Part shown: positions 49,089-61,979 of the stretch, in pieces | Layout: each line of letters starts with the position of its first letter | Position numbering within the stretch: the stretch's first letter is position 1 | Assembly: GCF_030272615.1 (NCBI RefSeq) | Contig: NC_081409.1 | Location: 471,754,573 to 471,818,572 of the forward strand | DNA: 64,000 nt | Source of the DNA: Cryptomeria japonica | Lineage: Eukaryota; Streptophyta; Pinopsida; Cupressales; Cupressaceae | Direction of reading: 5' to 3' | Position numbers and translations under genes: made by a program | Notes under the pieces: model-generated | The model's input: the letters and a program-made list of their open reading frames with translations, nothing else | What the model was told of the DNA's origin: nothing | The model's database searches: none

Positions 49089-50076
49089 GTCTATATGCAC
49101 ATGTGGTTCTTTGGTGCAGGACATTGTAGGTACAAGTATCGGGTAGGTAAAGGGTATCAACTCCACCTGGTTTCACAGGTCTGAATGTGCCTTATATGTC
49201 TGATGGGAGTGGAGGAGATATCTATTGGAACCTAGCTTGACCACAGTTACACTCGTGTTACTGTTGTCAGTCGGTTGTCTTTCCCGTCTAGCTGCTATGC
49301 GAGTCATAGTGCTTTGGTTTGGTCATTTGTGAGTCGTCATTTGATCATTCTTCATTTTGCATGTTTTCATTCATCTGAATGGTTATTTAATTGAATGGAT
49401 GATACTATCTTATGTTGGCATAATCAGTTAATTATTATGCTCTAAGATTATTGGTTTAATTAATTTAAGGATTTGATAGAGTAAATGGTTAAATGGCTTA
49501 TTTCATTGTACAGAGTTGCATTAATATATTTTGTGGAAAGAAATGAATAATTGCTTATCCATTTAAATGTTAAATGATTGTGTTGAGGAAAGTATTATGG
49601 AAAATAGAAAATAAAATAAAAATATTTCTTTTTTACCTTTCCATTTGACTTTTGTATTTTATTGTTTTTGCAAAAAAGAGTAAATCTGATTGCTTTTTAC
49701 TTTTTAAATAATTTAATCCGATTGGTGGAGGAAACTTTCAACCTAGAAAGTTTAGGTTGAAATTATCTTTCCATATAATTCTAGAAATTCATGGGAATGG
49801 GAGAGGCAGAAATATTGGAGAGAAATTTGGTAAATCATTCTGGAAGGAGGAGCTAGAATTCGATTTGGTTTGCAAGGATTGCAATTCTCCATCATTTTGC
49901 TTGATAGTTTGCTTCAAGGTTGGATGATCTCTTCTTGTTTTAAATTTAATTTTGAATTTTTTTAGTTTCTTCTTATGTTTTGAAAAGATGCAAATTTCCT
50001 TTGAGATTCTTGTGGAATGATAGGAATGGAAGAAAGAATGCCCGTGGTTGTTGATTTTATGCATCTCAAATCATAT
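48683..50076. other. AT-rich noncoding stretch before the Copia element
   Basis: I see no coding domain. It includes the AT microsatellite at 48999-49086. The segment 49100-49290 (GGTGCAGG...GTACAAGTATCGGGTAGG) looks less decayed than its surroundings but I cannot assign it. Confidence 0.5.
48999..49086. repeat. AT/ATTT microsatellite
   Basis: Uninterrupted (AT)n, then (ATTT)n, then (AT)n with two AC steps, about 88 bp. Confidence 0.95.
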
Positions 50077-51610
50077 TGATAGTTCTGATACTTAATAGAA
50101 GTACACATCCAATAGCCAACAAGATGAGAGGGGGGGGGTGAATCATAAAAACTTAATCATCCATAAAAACATCAGATTCAACCTTTGTAACATATATATC
50201 AGTCATATAACCAAAAACTGTCAAACATGCAAACTCAAAAGCTTATGAACAATATAAACCTCATAACACCAGATTTAACATGGAAACCCAAATAGGGCAA
50301 AACCACTGTGGGATTTTGGACCCACTAAGAAATATACTCTTCTAGAGTATGCTCAGTTAAAAGAAAATCTTGTTAAAGATTACAAACACATTGCTAGATG
50401 TGACCCGGTTAAGGGATTTCCCTTAGATCTATTAGGATCTTCACTTTGTTAGAAGTGACATTGTCAAAGGATTTCAAACACTCAATCAGAATGTCACCTT
50501 GCTAGAGGATTTACATATAAGACTATTAAGTCCACTCAGTTAAGAGATTTCCTGTCACTTTCACAAAATAACAGTAATAAAAATCTATCTACAACTTCAC
50601 ATCTAAGATGATAAAGAAGATTCCTATTTGTTCAATACAATCTAGACATAGAACTAATCTTGTCTATCTGTTGGGCATCAATACTCTGTTATTCTAATAG
50701 GTCTTCAAGCTTCTGTGCTCGGTAATCACTATGTAGCATCCATGTGCATACACTTGCCCGCATACCTTGTTTATCAACAGTTTCCTATTTATAAACAATC
50801 TTCTAACCGCTTAATCTTCTTGATCACATTTCCCATGATCAATCATAGCCATCAGATCTTCAATCTTGTCCAGATTCATTGTATCTTTTGATCTGAAAAC
50901 ATTTTACCCCACCTTGGAACTTGCATATTCACCTTGGAACTTGTGTTAGGGTAATGTGGTTCAATCTAAGTTGTAGATCTTCCTGCGGACTTTCCATTGC
51001 CTTAGATTCGTTAATAAACTTCTTCCATGGCTTACCAATCATTGATCCACTCCATCTCATCAGCTTCTTTCATTAAATATCACATGTAAACATTTAATGC
51101 ATTCTGTTATAGCTCGGTTGCAACTCGATGAATACTAAACTTCACTCGGTAGACATTCTGCCTTCATTAACTGATAGCGATAACCTTAGGGTTTACCGAC
51201 TAGGTTCCTTAGGGTTTACCAACTAGGTTCTTTGCTTGATAACATAGTATAGTATTAACCTTTACATTTTACAACATATGTATGATGTTTAAAACAATCT
51301 AAAACATCATGATCTCATCATTGTCTGACTCGGTAGTAGTTGCCCATTGAATAACTTATCCCCTTATTCATCATATTCTTTCCTGTGTCTTTACTGACTT
51401 CTTTATAATCTTCATATCATACTTCTCAAGATATGGCGACATCATACTGAATTAGAAAATCAATTTCTTGAAATCAATGACAAAATAATAATATCAAGAT
51501 AGTAAAACATCTTTAATCAGTTATGTCCATAATCATCAACAACCTTCTCAATATCCTTATTGAAATGTCAACAATCTTTCATTGTCTGTAATAATGTGAT
51601 ATTGCCAACA
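50077..51610 (-). repeat. 3' LTR of the Copia element 50077-57853
   Basis: It runs from TGATAGTTCTG to ATTGCCAACA in plus coordinates, 1534 bp. It is nearly identical to 56321-57853, with a few percent scattered differences. Confidence 0.9.
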
Positions 51611-52071
51611 ATCTCCCCCTTTGGCATTGATGGCAAAACCAATTGATTTGACCTTTAAAAGATTCAGATTGTTGTGATTCTAAAATGCTGAAATGCTCTC
51701 CCCCATACATTAGACTTCTCTTCTATTTTCAATCTTTATTTTAATCTATAGTCTTCTTTCAGTCTTCTCCCATATATTAGTCTTTTCCCCTTTGGTAGGT
51801 CTTCTCCCCCTTTGACAACAATGCCAAAAAGAAAAGAACTAAAACATAACTTGTTTCTGTAAGAAGTTATTTCCTGCTGTTGTGTATCAACTGAGTCTCG
51901 GTCAGAGCATTTGTCTTCAATTCCTGTTCCCTGTAACATTCTCTGTATTATTAATTCCAGCATTACTTCCAGTACACTTTCAGAAAAACATTCTAAAGTG
52001 TATCACTCCAGCATCAACTCCCCAAAAGATATTCAATAGAGTCATCGAATTGATGCTTTCACCGAACATGG
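51611..52071 (-). promoter_or_regulatory. PPT and internal polypurine tracts of the Copia element
   Basis: The minus strand reads CCAAAGGGGGAGAT (51624-51611) directly before the LTR. Further tracts sit near 51697, 51765, 51786 and 51801, within 200 bp. This is the multiple-PPT signature of Sireviruses. Confidence 0.85.
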
Positions 52072-55000
52072 TCAGTGAGTAGAAGATAGGGGTAGGACCC
52101 CTAACTTACTTCTAAGATATTCAAAAGTGTCCTTTGGTAGTGGCTTGGTGAAGATATCTACTATTTGCTCCTTTGTCTTAACATATTCCAACACCACTTT
52201 CTTCTCTTGAGCTTCTTCTCTAGGATAATGATATTTGATAGATATGTGCTTTGTCTTAGAGTGCATAACAGGATTCTTTGAAATATTAATGGCACTAGTA
52301 TTGTCACAGAATATAGTTACTGGCTCGATAACTTTCTCATTTATACCTTCCAACAGTTGTTTGATCCATGCAATGTTGGTACAATTTAGTGCTACAGCAA
52401 CATATTCAGCTTCGGCTATTGACTGAGAAACACATCCTTGTTTCTTGCTAAGCCAACTCACTAGTCTTTCTCCTAAGAAGAAATCTCCTCCACTTGTGCT
52501 TTTCCTATCATCAATGTTGCCTGCCCAATCAGCATCAATATAAACTTTTAAATCAAAATCATTTCCTTTCTGATATACTAAGACATACTCTTCAGTGCCT
52601 TTTAAGTATCTGAAAATTCTTTTGATTGCTGTCATGTGTGTTTCCTTAGGATCTGCATAGAATCTTGCAACAATACCTACTGCATGTGCTATATCTGGCC
52701 TGCTGTGAACAACATATTGCAACTTTCCAATCATAGATCGGTAAAGTGTCTCATCAATAGATGCAGATTCATCATTCTTTGATTGTTTACAGCTGGTAGT
52801 CATAGGAGAACTTACTGGTTTTGAATCCTCCATTCCAAATTTCTTCAAGATTTCCTTTATGTATTTGGATTGAGTAATGAAAATCTCATTTTTCATTTGC
52901 AGTATCTGTAAACCTATAAAATACTTTATCTCATCGATTAATGACATCTCAAATTCTTTGCTCATTTCATTTCCAAAGTTCTTGCATAAAGAGTCATTTC
53001 CACAAAATATAATATCATCAACAAATATGGCTGAGATGAGTATTCCATTTTCATCATTCTTCATGTACATGTTGTTGTTCTCACTTGTCCTTATAAAACC
53101 AATCTTAATCAAATAAGAGTGCAATCTCTCATACCATGCTCTGGGTGCTTGTTTTAGACCATATAAAGCTTTGTTCAATTTACATACCTGATCTTTATCA
53201 TTGTCTTCAACAAATCCTTCAGGTTGTTCAATGAAAACTTCTTCTTCTAATATTCCATTCAGAAATGCAGATTTGACATCCATTTGATATACCTTGAAGT
53301 TCTTGAAAGCAGCATATGCCAACAATGTTCTTACTCCTTCAATTCTAGCAACAGGTGCAAAAGTCTCACCATAATCAATTCCTTCTTCTTGGGCATAACC
53401 TTTGCAAACTAATCTTGGTTTGTTCTGAATGACCTCACCTTTTTCATTTAGCTTGTTTCTGAAGATCCACTTTGTACCGATTACATTTTTGTCCTTCAGT
53501 CTTGGGACCAGTGTCCATGTGTCATTCTTCTTGATTTGATCAATCTCTTCTATCATAGCATTTATCCAATCTTCACTGTTAAATGCCTCTTTCACTATTC
53601 TCGGTTCAAATTCAGATATCAAACATGTGTTTTGTCTTAGTTTGTTCCTTGTCATCACTGGATCATCCTTATCTCCTATAATCTGACTTGGTGCATGATG
53701 TCTTCTGACATACTTGGCTAATACAGGCTCGGTAGGCTCTGTATGATCTTCTTCATCACTTGGTAACTGGATATTCTCTTCATTTTCTTCACTATTTATC
53801 TCGGTAGGACTTCTCGGTTGCACATAGATAGATTCATCATAGTCTTCTAGTTCTTTGGAATTTCCTTCATCAGTTCTTTCTGCAAATTCCTCAATTTTCA
53901 CATTTGCACTTTCTACTATTTTGTTAGATGATTTGATCAAACATTTAAATGCTTTGCTTCTGGAAGAATATCCTAGAAATGTTCCTTCTTCACTTTTCTG
54001 ATCAAACTTGTCATTTCTATCATCTTTATGAACATAGCATTTACTTCCAAAGATCTTAAAATAACTTACATTAGGTTTCTTGCCATACCAGATTTCATAA
54101 GGTGTCTTCAAAGTACGTTTCTTCAATTGAACTCAGTTCAAGGTGTAAACAGCTGTGCTTATTGCTTCTCTCCAAAATGTTTATGGAACCTTCTTCTCAA
54201 TCATCAGTGTTCTAGCACAATCCACAATAAATCTGTTTCTTCTTTCAACTATTCCATTCTACTGTGGAGTTCTCGGTGTAGAGGCTTGTCTTTTTATACC
54301 ATGATCATTGCAAAATATGTTGAGCTCATCAGATGTGAACTCTCCTCCTCTATCTGATCTAAGACATTTCAGTTGTCTTCCTGTTTCATTTTCAACTCTA
54401 GCCTTGTACCATTTAAACATTTGAAAAGCTTATGATTTTTCTTTTAAAAACATTACTGACATCATCCTTGAATAGTCATCCACAAATAATATGAAATACT
54501 TATCACCATAATAACTTTGAACTTTCATAGGACCACACAGATCAGTGTGCACAAGATCTAAAATTCCCTTAGAAGTGTAAGACTTACTTGTAAAGCTTGA
54601 TCTTGTCATCTTACCCATCTGGCATCCTCAGCACATAGCATTGTCAAGTTTTTCAAGACTCAGTAGACCTCTTACTCGGTGCTTCTTACTTATTTTGATC
54701 AGATTATCAAAATTAACATGACAAAACCTTTTATGCTATAACCAGGTATCATCAATCTTTGCATGCAAACACTTATTGTGAGTTGAGTCAAGGTGAAATA
54801 TATTGCCTTTTCTTTGTGTCCTGGTAGCAACTAACTTTCCATTCTTATCATGAACTTTGACAATTCTTTTCTGAAATTCTATTCGGTAACCTATGTTGTT
54901 TAGTTGTGCTACACTCAACAAATTGTATTTCAAACCTTCAACCCAATAAACATCATTGCATCTTGCATTATCAAGAAGTTTTATGGATCCTTTACCTCTT

Positions 55001-56256
55001 ACTGGACATGGTGCATCATTACCAAATCTAACATAGCCTCCATCATAATCTTCTAACATAACAAACTTGTGTTTATCTTCTGTCATATGATGTGAGTATC
55101 CACTATCTATAATCCAAGAATCATTAGGGTTTATGTGAGATATAAGGGCTTTTTCTTCATACCTTTCTTCATCTGATCCATCCTTGATAGCCACATAAAC
55201 AACTTCCTCTGTATCAGTCTCATATGATTTATCATCATTAGATTCCTCATCAGCAATTAAGCATGTCTTTCTATCTCTTCTTCTGAAGTCTCGGTGTCCT
55301 CTGTAATGGTTATCTTTCTGTCTGTCATCTCGGTAATCTCTTTTTTTAGTAAAATCTTTTTCAGGACAGTTAGAAGCCATATGTCCAATCTTATCACAAT
55401 TGAAACATTTCAAAGGTAGTTTTCCTTTATACTTACCTTTTCCTCTCGGTAACCTTTTGGCCAACAGTGCTTCAAACTCTTCTTGCTTTCTGATTTCTTC
55501 ATACAGTTTGTGTACCTCCTCCATGTTCTTCCAAAATCTTTCACTTGCTCCACTTGAATCTCCTTCAGAGTACTTATACTTTCTTTCATTGTAATCATTA
55601 GATTCATTCAGATGAAAAGAACTAAATGCAGATTCAACTTTATTTACTGATGAGCCACTATTATCAAAATTACTTAACTCAAATGCATGTAGCTTACCAA
55701 TAGTAGCATCCAAGGAAACTGGCATATTAGGTACAGACCTCAATTCATTGATTGCAGAGACTCAGATTGCATAGGCAGGTAGAAGGATTCTTAACAACTT
55801 ACTTGTCACATCCTTTTCGTTAATAGTTCCTCCTACTCCTTTGATTTGATTTACAATCTCCTTTAGTCTTGTATTGTACTGGGTTATGTTCTCACCTTCA
55901 TTCATCCTCATAGATTCAAGTTGTCCTCTTAGACTATCTACTTTTTCTCTTTGAACATGTTCATCTCCTCCATATACAGATATGAGCTTAGTCCACATTG
56001 CCTTTGCATCATTGCAACCTTCTAGATCATTAAACTCTGAATCGGTCAATGCAGATGTTATTTCAATCATTGCTTGAATATGTTCTTGCTTCGCCTTTAT
56101 CCCTTCCATAGTCAATGGATAGGTGCTCGGTGCAACAAAATCATTCTCCAGATAGTATATAGCATATTCTCCAACTCCTGATAGATGTAGCTTCATCCTT
56201 TTCTGCCATGTAGAGAAACTTGACTTGTTCAGCTTCAGTGCATCCCTCTTATACAT
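52072..56256 (-). pseudogene. Copia gag-pol polyprotein, single frame with seven in-frame stops
   Basis: From ATG at 56256 to TGA near 52072 the same frame encodes gag (UBN2 type, AKAMWTKLISVYGGDE), a CCHC knuckle (CFNCDKIGHMASNC, about 55410), protease (SWIIDSGYSHHMT, about 55100), integrase (LVHTDLCGPMKVQSY, then CLRSDRGGEF), RT ([18 protein letters not shown], active site FVDD at about 53020) and RNase H ([19 protein letters not shown]). Stops: TGA 55762-55764, TAG 54733-54735, TGA 54628-54630, TAA 54430-54432, TAG 54259-54261, TAA 54181-54183, TGA 54133-54135. The RT/RNase H half (54126-52072, 684 codons) is fully open, with catalytic residues intact. About 1394 codons is normal for Copia. 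Confidence 0.93.
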
Positions 56257-56306
56257 CTTCGGATCTTTAACTCAAGTGCCTTTAAACTTTCCTTTCAGAG
56301 TCCAAA

Positions 56307-56320
56307 GCTCTGATACCAAT
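56307..56320 (-). other. Primer-binding site (tRNA-Met type)
   Basis: The minus strand reads ATTGGTATCAGAGC, directly adjoining the LTR at 56321. Confidence 0.9.
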
Positions 56321-57853
56321 TAATAGTTCTGATACTTAATATAAGTATAGATCCAATAGCCAACAAGATGAGAGGGGGGGGTGAATCATACAAACTTAAT
56401 CATCCATAAAAACATCAGATTCAACCTCGGTAACATATATATCAGTCATATAACCAAAAACTGTCAAACATGCAAACTCAAAAGCATATGAACAATATAA
56501 ACCTCATAACACTAGATTTAACGTGGAAACCCAAATAGGGAAAAACCACTATGGGATTTTGGACCCACTAAGAAATATACTCTTCTAGAGTATGCTCGGT
56601 TAAAAGAAAATCCTGTTAAAGATTACAAACACATTGCTAGATGTGACCCGGTTAAGGGATTTCCCTCAGATCTGTTAGGATCTTCACTTTGTTAGAAGTG
56701 ACCTTGTCAAAGGATTTCAAACACTCAATTAGAATGTCACCTTGCTAAAGGATTTAGATATAAGACTGTTAAGTCCACTCGGTTAAGAGATTTCCTATCA
56801 CTTTCACAAAATAACAGTAATAAAAATCTATCTACAACTTTACATCTAAAATGCATAAGCAAATTCCTATTTGTTCAATACAATCTAGAAATTGAACTAA
56901 TCTTGTCTATCTACTGGGCATCAATACTCTATTATTCTAACAAATCTTCAAGCTTCTGTGCTCGGTAATCACTATGTAGCATCCTTGTGCATACACTTGC
57001 CCGCATACCTTATTTATCAACAGTTTCCTATTTATAAACAATCTTCTAACCGCTTAATCTTCTTGATCACATTTCCCATGATCAATCATAACCATCAGAT
57101 CTTCAATCTTGTCCAAATTCATTGTATCTTTTGATCTGAAAATGTTTTACCCCACCTTGGAACTTGCATATTCACCTTGGAACTTGTGTTAGGGTAATGC
57201 AGTTCAATCTGAGCTGTAGATCTTCCTGCCGACTTTCCATTGCCTTAGATTTGTTAACAAACTTCTTCCATGGCTTACCAATCATTAATCCGCTCCAGCT
57301 CATCAGCTTCTTTCATTAAATATCACATGTAAACATTTAATGCATTCTGTTATAGCTCAGTTGCAACTCGATGAATACTAAACTTCACTCGGTAGACATT
57401 CTACCTTCATTAACCGATAGCGATAACCTCAGGGTTTACCGACTAGGTTCCTTAGGGTTTACCGACTAGGTTTTTTGCTTTATAACATAGTATAGTATTA
57501 ACCTTTACATTTTACAACATATGTATGATGTTTAAAACAATCTAAAACATCATGATCTCATCATTGTCTGACTCGGTAGTAGTTGCCCATTGAATAACTT
57601 ATCCCCTTATTCATCATATTCTTTCCTGTGTCTTTACCGACTTCTTTATAATCTTCATATCATACTTCTCAAGATATGGCAACATCATACTAAATTAGAA
57701 AATCAATTTCTTGACATCAATTACAAAATAATAATATCAAGATAGTAAAACATCTTTAATCAGTTATGTCCATAATCATCAACAACCTTCTCAATATCCT
57801 TATTGAAATGTCAACAATATTTCATTGTCTGTAATAATGTGATATTGCCAACA
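56321..57853 (-). repeat. 5' LTR of the Copia element
   Basis: It runs from TAATAGTTCTG to ATTGCCAACA in plus coordinates, 1533 bp. The first base pair differs from the 3' LTR (TAAT against TGAT), a transition at the LTR terminus. Confidence 0.9.
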
Positions 57854-58862
57854 ATGTTTGCTTATAGGAAAGAAATGGTTCATTTCTCTATTTGTTATAT
57901 GTTTTGTTCTGGAAATCAACTTCTTTGTTTGCCTCTTCTATTTGGAATAGATGAATTAGATTTATTTGATGTATGCTTCCTATTATCTTATAGCTCAAGA
58001 TTTGGGGTTCTTATGTGATTGTATTTAACCATTTACCGTATTGGAAAATTTCCCTTTGAATTTTGGATCTTGGCACTGTGTGTGTGTGTGCCCATGAAAT
58101 GATCTGGAAAGGAATCATTTTTATGTTTAAGTGATTTTGGGCATATTTCTTTTAATGCTTTGGAAGTATGTTTTTTTATTTGTTTCATAGACCTTACCTT
58201 ACCCCACGGTGGGCTAGTCCCACCACATGGGTCGGTAGTGTCTGCTACCAGCAGGTAGCAGTACTACTAGTCATTAGTACCGCTATCGCTTGGTAGCAGT
58301 GCTACCGATTGGTAGCGGTTGCTACCAGCGGTAGTGATACTACAAGTCGGTAGTACCACTACCGGTTGGTAGCAGTGCTACCGATCGATAGTGGTTGCTA
58401 CCAGCGGTAGCAGCACTACTGGTTGATAGGCCTTCTACTAGTAGTAGCAGTACTACCGATAGGTAGTGTCTACTGCTTCGATAGAAGCACTACCACGGGT
58501 TGGCCTTGACCCCCACTTGACCCTGTACCCTTACCGGTACAAACCGGTATGTGTTATGAATTTAATTTTTTCATAAATGAAATGTTTTAAAGTGGTTTTT
58601 ATGTTAAATAAAATGGTGATTTTCAAGTGATTTTTATTAAGTGGATTAATAAATTTATCAATGAAAATCAAGGCAAGAATTAGTAATTCAAATTGGTTAA
58701 TTTGGATATATTCTAGAAATGGATTAAATGTCTGTTAGGAATTCATGTTTTTATTTGGTTGAGTATTTGACGTGAATTTTATCCTTGATGGAATATTGAT
58801 TTGGAAATTGAATAGATGCAAATGGTAGAGTGTTTATTTAATTTTCAATCAATGATGTTCCA
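57854..58862. other. Noncoding stretch with a structured minisatellite
   Basis: No gene is supported. A short (TG)n lies near 58078, and the GGTAGCAG/CTACC minisatellite lies at 58232-58498. The rest is AT-rich. Confidence 0.55.
58232..58498. repeat. Palindromic minisatellite of GGTAGCAGTGCTACC units
   Basis: Alternating GGTAG and CTACC blocks fill about 265 bp, for example GGTAGCAGTGCTACC at 58292 and 58368 (spacing 76 bp) and GGTTGCTACCAGCGGTAG twice. Nearly every unit can pair with itself or its neighbour. Confidence 0.85.
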
Positions 58863-59059
58863 ATTAATATGAAAAATAGGTTTTAAGGACTCGAAACCTT
58901 TAACAAAGGAGCATAAGATAGTTCATCAAAAAGCATCCAGACCAGCTTTGAAACAGCTTACAAAAAGACTGGCAAAAAGGCCAGTAAACCGAATGGACAG
59001 CTAAAGAAAGGAATAGCAAAGCGGAAAAACTAAAGAAAAGACAAAAAGACAAACAACAA
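58863..59059 (-). other. LINE 3' untranslated region
   Basis: After the ORF stop near 59060 the minus strand is T-rich and ends GTCCTTAAAACCTATTTTTCATATTAAT. This matches the 3' end of the retroposed fragment at 11240-11294 in order and content. Confidence 0.65.
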
Positions 59060-60959
59060 CTATAAAGACTTAAGAAGATCAGGCGCCTTATTGACCAACT
59101 GGTCATAGTTTTCCGAAGAAACTTTGAGTTCTTCCATATCCTTGTTTGGCTTCTTCTCCTTCTTTTTGCCTTTGGTCCTCATTCTAGGTCCTTGCCCTTC
59201 TCCCATACCATCAATGTCAGGTTCCTGTTCCAGGGAATCCTTCTCGTTCTCTAGTTTGCTGATGAGAATTTTGGTATTGTCGGTCGAGGCCTTCAGAATG
59301 CTATAGCTTTGTTCAACAATATTTTTGAGGCATTTTTCAATTTTGTTGAATTTGTTGTCAGTTTCCATCATTCTCTGGTCCATAGCATTGTCATTGGTTT
59401 TATCTTTGTTAGGGCCTTCTCAATTTTCTCAAACCTAGGGTTGAAGGAATCTCTAATCTCTTCGGCTTTGGCAACAGTTTTACTCAACATATTCGGCCAT
59501 TGATTTTCCTTCACCAATACTGATTGTCTCGAGAATTTGGACCTTGTGGCTCAGCTTCTTATTATCCTCCACAACTTTCTTGTAACTATTAATTAACCAA
59601 TCGATGGTGTTCACAAACCCTTTCAAACCCTCAGTGGGGGATTTGAAGGGGGGTTTTCTCGCCAGGATTGTCCTGTTCATTTTTGGGGACATCACCACTA
59701 GTGATCTTATCAACATTTGCACCAACACTTTGATCAAAATCTTCCCATGTGATCTCCTCCAATTTTTGGTCGACGTCAGGATCCTTTCTCTGCACTTTAT
59801 CCTCCAACACCATATCATAATCTTCATGCCTTTTTTGTTTGTTCCTTATCTGAATGGAAGTTTTAGTTTTCTTTTTCTGAGGAGACTGGGGTTCATCCTT
59901 CTCAGAATCCTCAGAGACCTCCTCCACCGAGGAGGAGCAAATTTGGAAAACCTTTTCTTTAGTTTTTTTCTTGAATTTCGAAGAGGAGGGCTTAGTACTC
60001 ACCTATTTTCTTTTCTTACCAATTTCAGCTTCAGATTCTTCTAGACTCTCCTCTGACTCACTCATCGAATCACTTTGAGACTCCTCACCCATAGAAAAAC
60101 CAAAATCTGACCCTTCCTCCTTAGACTCAGAGATAGAAGGTTGGGGACGGGCAATTTGGTTAGCTTTTAGATGGTCATAAATTAACACCATAAGACCTTG
60201 ATGTATGGCTATATCACCCTTAGGGTTCTCTCTATGGGCTTTAATGGTAGCATTCATTGAACATAGTAGGAAATATGGAATATTAATTTTTTCATCATAC
60301 CTGAAATGATTAAGCAATACAAAATGATAGCCATACACTTTTGTGAATCTGTCATCCAAGGTAATGTAACGCATAATAGCAAACAAAACCTCCCTCTATG
60401 GCTTAACAAATGCCCTAGGCAGGTAGTAGGTTTTACTTAGCTTTACCGGGCGCTTCTTCTCCTTTGTTGTTTTGGGGTATCACTCAATTGCCTCCTTGCT
60501 CAGTTTTTTGTCTCTATAGTAATTGCTTCCTTCCCTGCGAAGACCCATGACCTGAGCGATGATGTTTTCATCAATGGAGATTGTTTGATCTCCCATCTTC
60601 AGGGTGCCCTTCCTCCAGTTTTTGCAGAAAAAGATTGTGATTGTGGCATCCCTCCCATGGAGCCTCTCCATAAACTTTGTAAACCCACCCTTCTGAAAGA
60701 TGTTCCAAATTACCTCCTTTTGTTTCCACTCCTTATAGTTGTTGGGCTCATAGCAATGTCTATTTCCTCCCAATTTTTTGATTTTCAAAACAGAAGGTCG
60801 AGAGTTGTAGAGAGCTATAGGAAAGAAATTTCTCGAAGTGACCACATATACCCAGAAAGTGTGGGAAAAGGTGGCATTTGTCTTGTAATAAATGGTACTG
60901 ACATTATGATAATTACTCATAGCCCTCCTATTAGTTCGTTTAATCATTATTTTGTCCAT
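59060..60959 (-). pseudogene. LINE downstream ORF (ORF3) of unknown function
   Basis: The ATG at 60959 overlaps the end of the RNase H frame (stop near 60942) by a few codons. The same frame runs to about 59631, with TGA/TAG stops near 60479, 60400 and 60003. The rest (59827-59060) is in another frame. The N-terminal part has FTKFMERLHGRDATITIFF and KMGDQTISIDENIIAQVMGL, then YGYHFVLLNHFRYDEKI. The middle is Ser/Glu-rich. The end is a coiled coil, a Lys-rich cluster and the terminal LLKSL. I recognise no enzyme motif. Its contiguity with the LINE and its recurrence in the retroposed fragment at 10361-11125 argue that it belongs to the LINE. A tandem ORF1 of a second copy is the alternative. 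Confidence 0.55.
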
Positions 60960-61979
60960 TTATGATATTTGGGGAACTATTATATCGATCCATGAAAATG
61001 ATCAAGTTGACATCATTGAGGAGACCCTCTTCACTCTTCCTGGTAGCCATATTGTTGTGATTGACCGCCACATTGGTTGCCCAGTTAGCTGAACCATTAG
61101 CTTCACGATAAATGTGGGAAATAAAGCATTTCTTGAATGTGTTGATGAGATCTCTAGCAGCCTTTATTATGTTGTTGATAGTCCATGAAGGCTTAGAAGT
61201 TCCTTTTAGGCACTTATGATGTTATTAGAGTCCCCCTCAATCCATAGATTGGGATAGTTCCATCTTTTATCCAGGAGAATTCCTTGGAGAGAAGTCATAG
61301 CTTCCGCCATGTGGTTAGTTTGGCAACCTATAGGAACAGCAATCATTTCCTTACAACTGCCATTTTCATCTTTAAGAATTGCACCACATCCCGCTGGGCC
61401 AGGATTGCCTTTGGCAGCTCCATCAAAGTTGATTTTGATCCAACCATGAGGGGGAGAATGCCATTTGGCTTCTAGTCTCTTGTTTTTTTTGGTATCAATA
61501 CTACCAGCACTCTTCAGATTCCAAGAGTTGAAAATGTGAGTTTCCAAGGGGATGGTAGAATTGCAAGGATCCCCAATGATCCTAGTGTTCTCCACAATAG
61601 CCCTTTGAATTTTTTGGAAAACAAAAGCCTGGGTGAGAGAAGTGTCCCTAAAGATGTGATTGTTCCTTTCTTTCCAAATCCCCCATAGGATGTGAGGGAG
61701 AGATAGCTACCACAAAGATCTCAAAGTGGGGTTAGACCAATGATAACTCCAAGAATGGAACAATTCTTGGATAGAGTTAGGAAACACCCATTCCATACAA
61801 AAATTCTTAAGAAATCTTTCCCAAATTCAAATAGTGAAGGAATGGTGGATAGCCAAATGGTCCACAGACTCTTCCTCCTTAAGACATAAAGCACACCTAT
61901 TTGGGAAGGAAAAACCTCTTACCTTAAGATTATCTAAGGTCAAAATTTTTTCCGCCATTCTTTTTGAAAATACCCATAT
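60942..61979 (-). pseudogene. LINE zinc-finger and RNase H part of ORF2
   Basis: Right of the break the frame gives WVFSKRMAEKILTLDNLKVRG and CALCLKEEESVDHL, the zf-RVT domain found after RT in plant LINEs. Then comes a linker (61800-61600). The RNase H (61595 to about 61000) has WIKINFDGAAKGNPGPAGCG, LWIEGDSNNII and HIYREANGSANWATNVA, covering the expected D-E-D and late His/Asn region. Stops and a frameshift are present. In plant LINEs this domain degrades the RNA template. Confidence 0.85.

Larger units (their letters stand above)
50077..57853 (-). mobile_element. Nearly complete Sirevirus-like Copia element, 7.8 kb
   Basis: Two LTRs (1534 and 1533 bp), a PBS, a single-frame gag-pol, multiple internal polypurine tracts and a PPT are all present. 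The target duplication is not exact: CATAT on the left and ATGTT on the right, or ATATT against ATGTT if the boundary shifts by one base. Confidence 0.9.

Noticed and set aside
48845-49184. Two frames rich in Ile and Tyr
   Set aside because: They arise from translating the AT microsatellite at 48999-49086.
50072-57858. A perfect 5-bp target duplication for the Copia element
   Set aside because: CATAT and ATGTT do not match; only a one-base boundary shift gives four of five, so I do not claim it.
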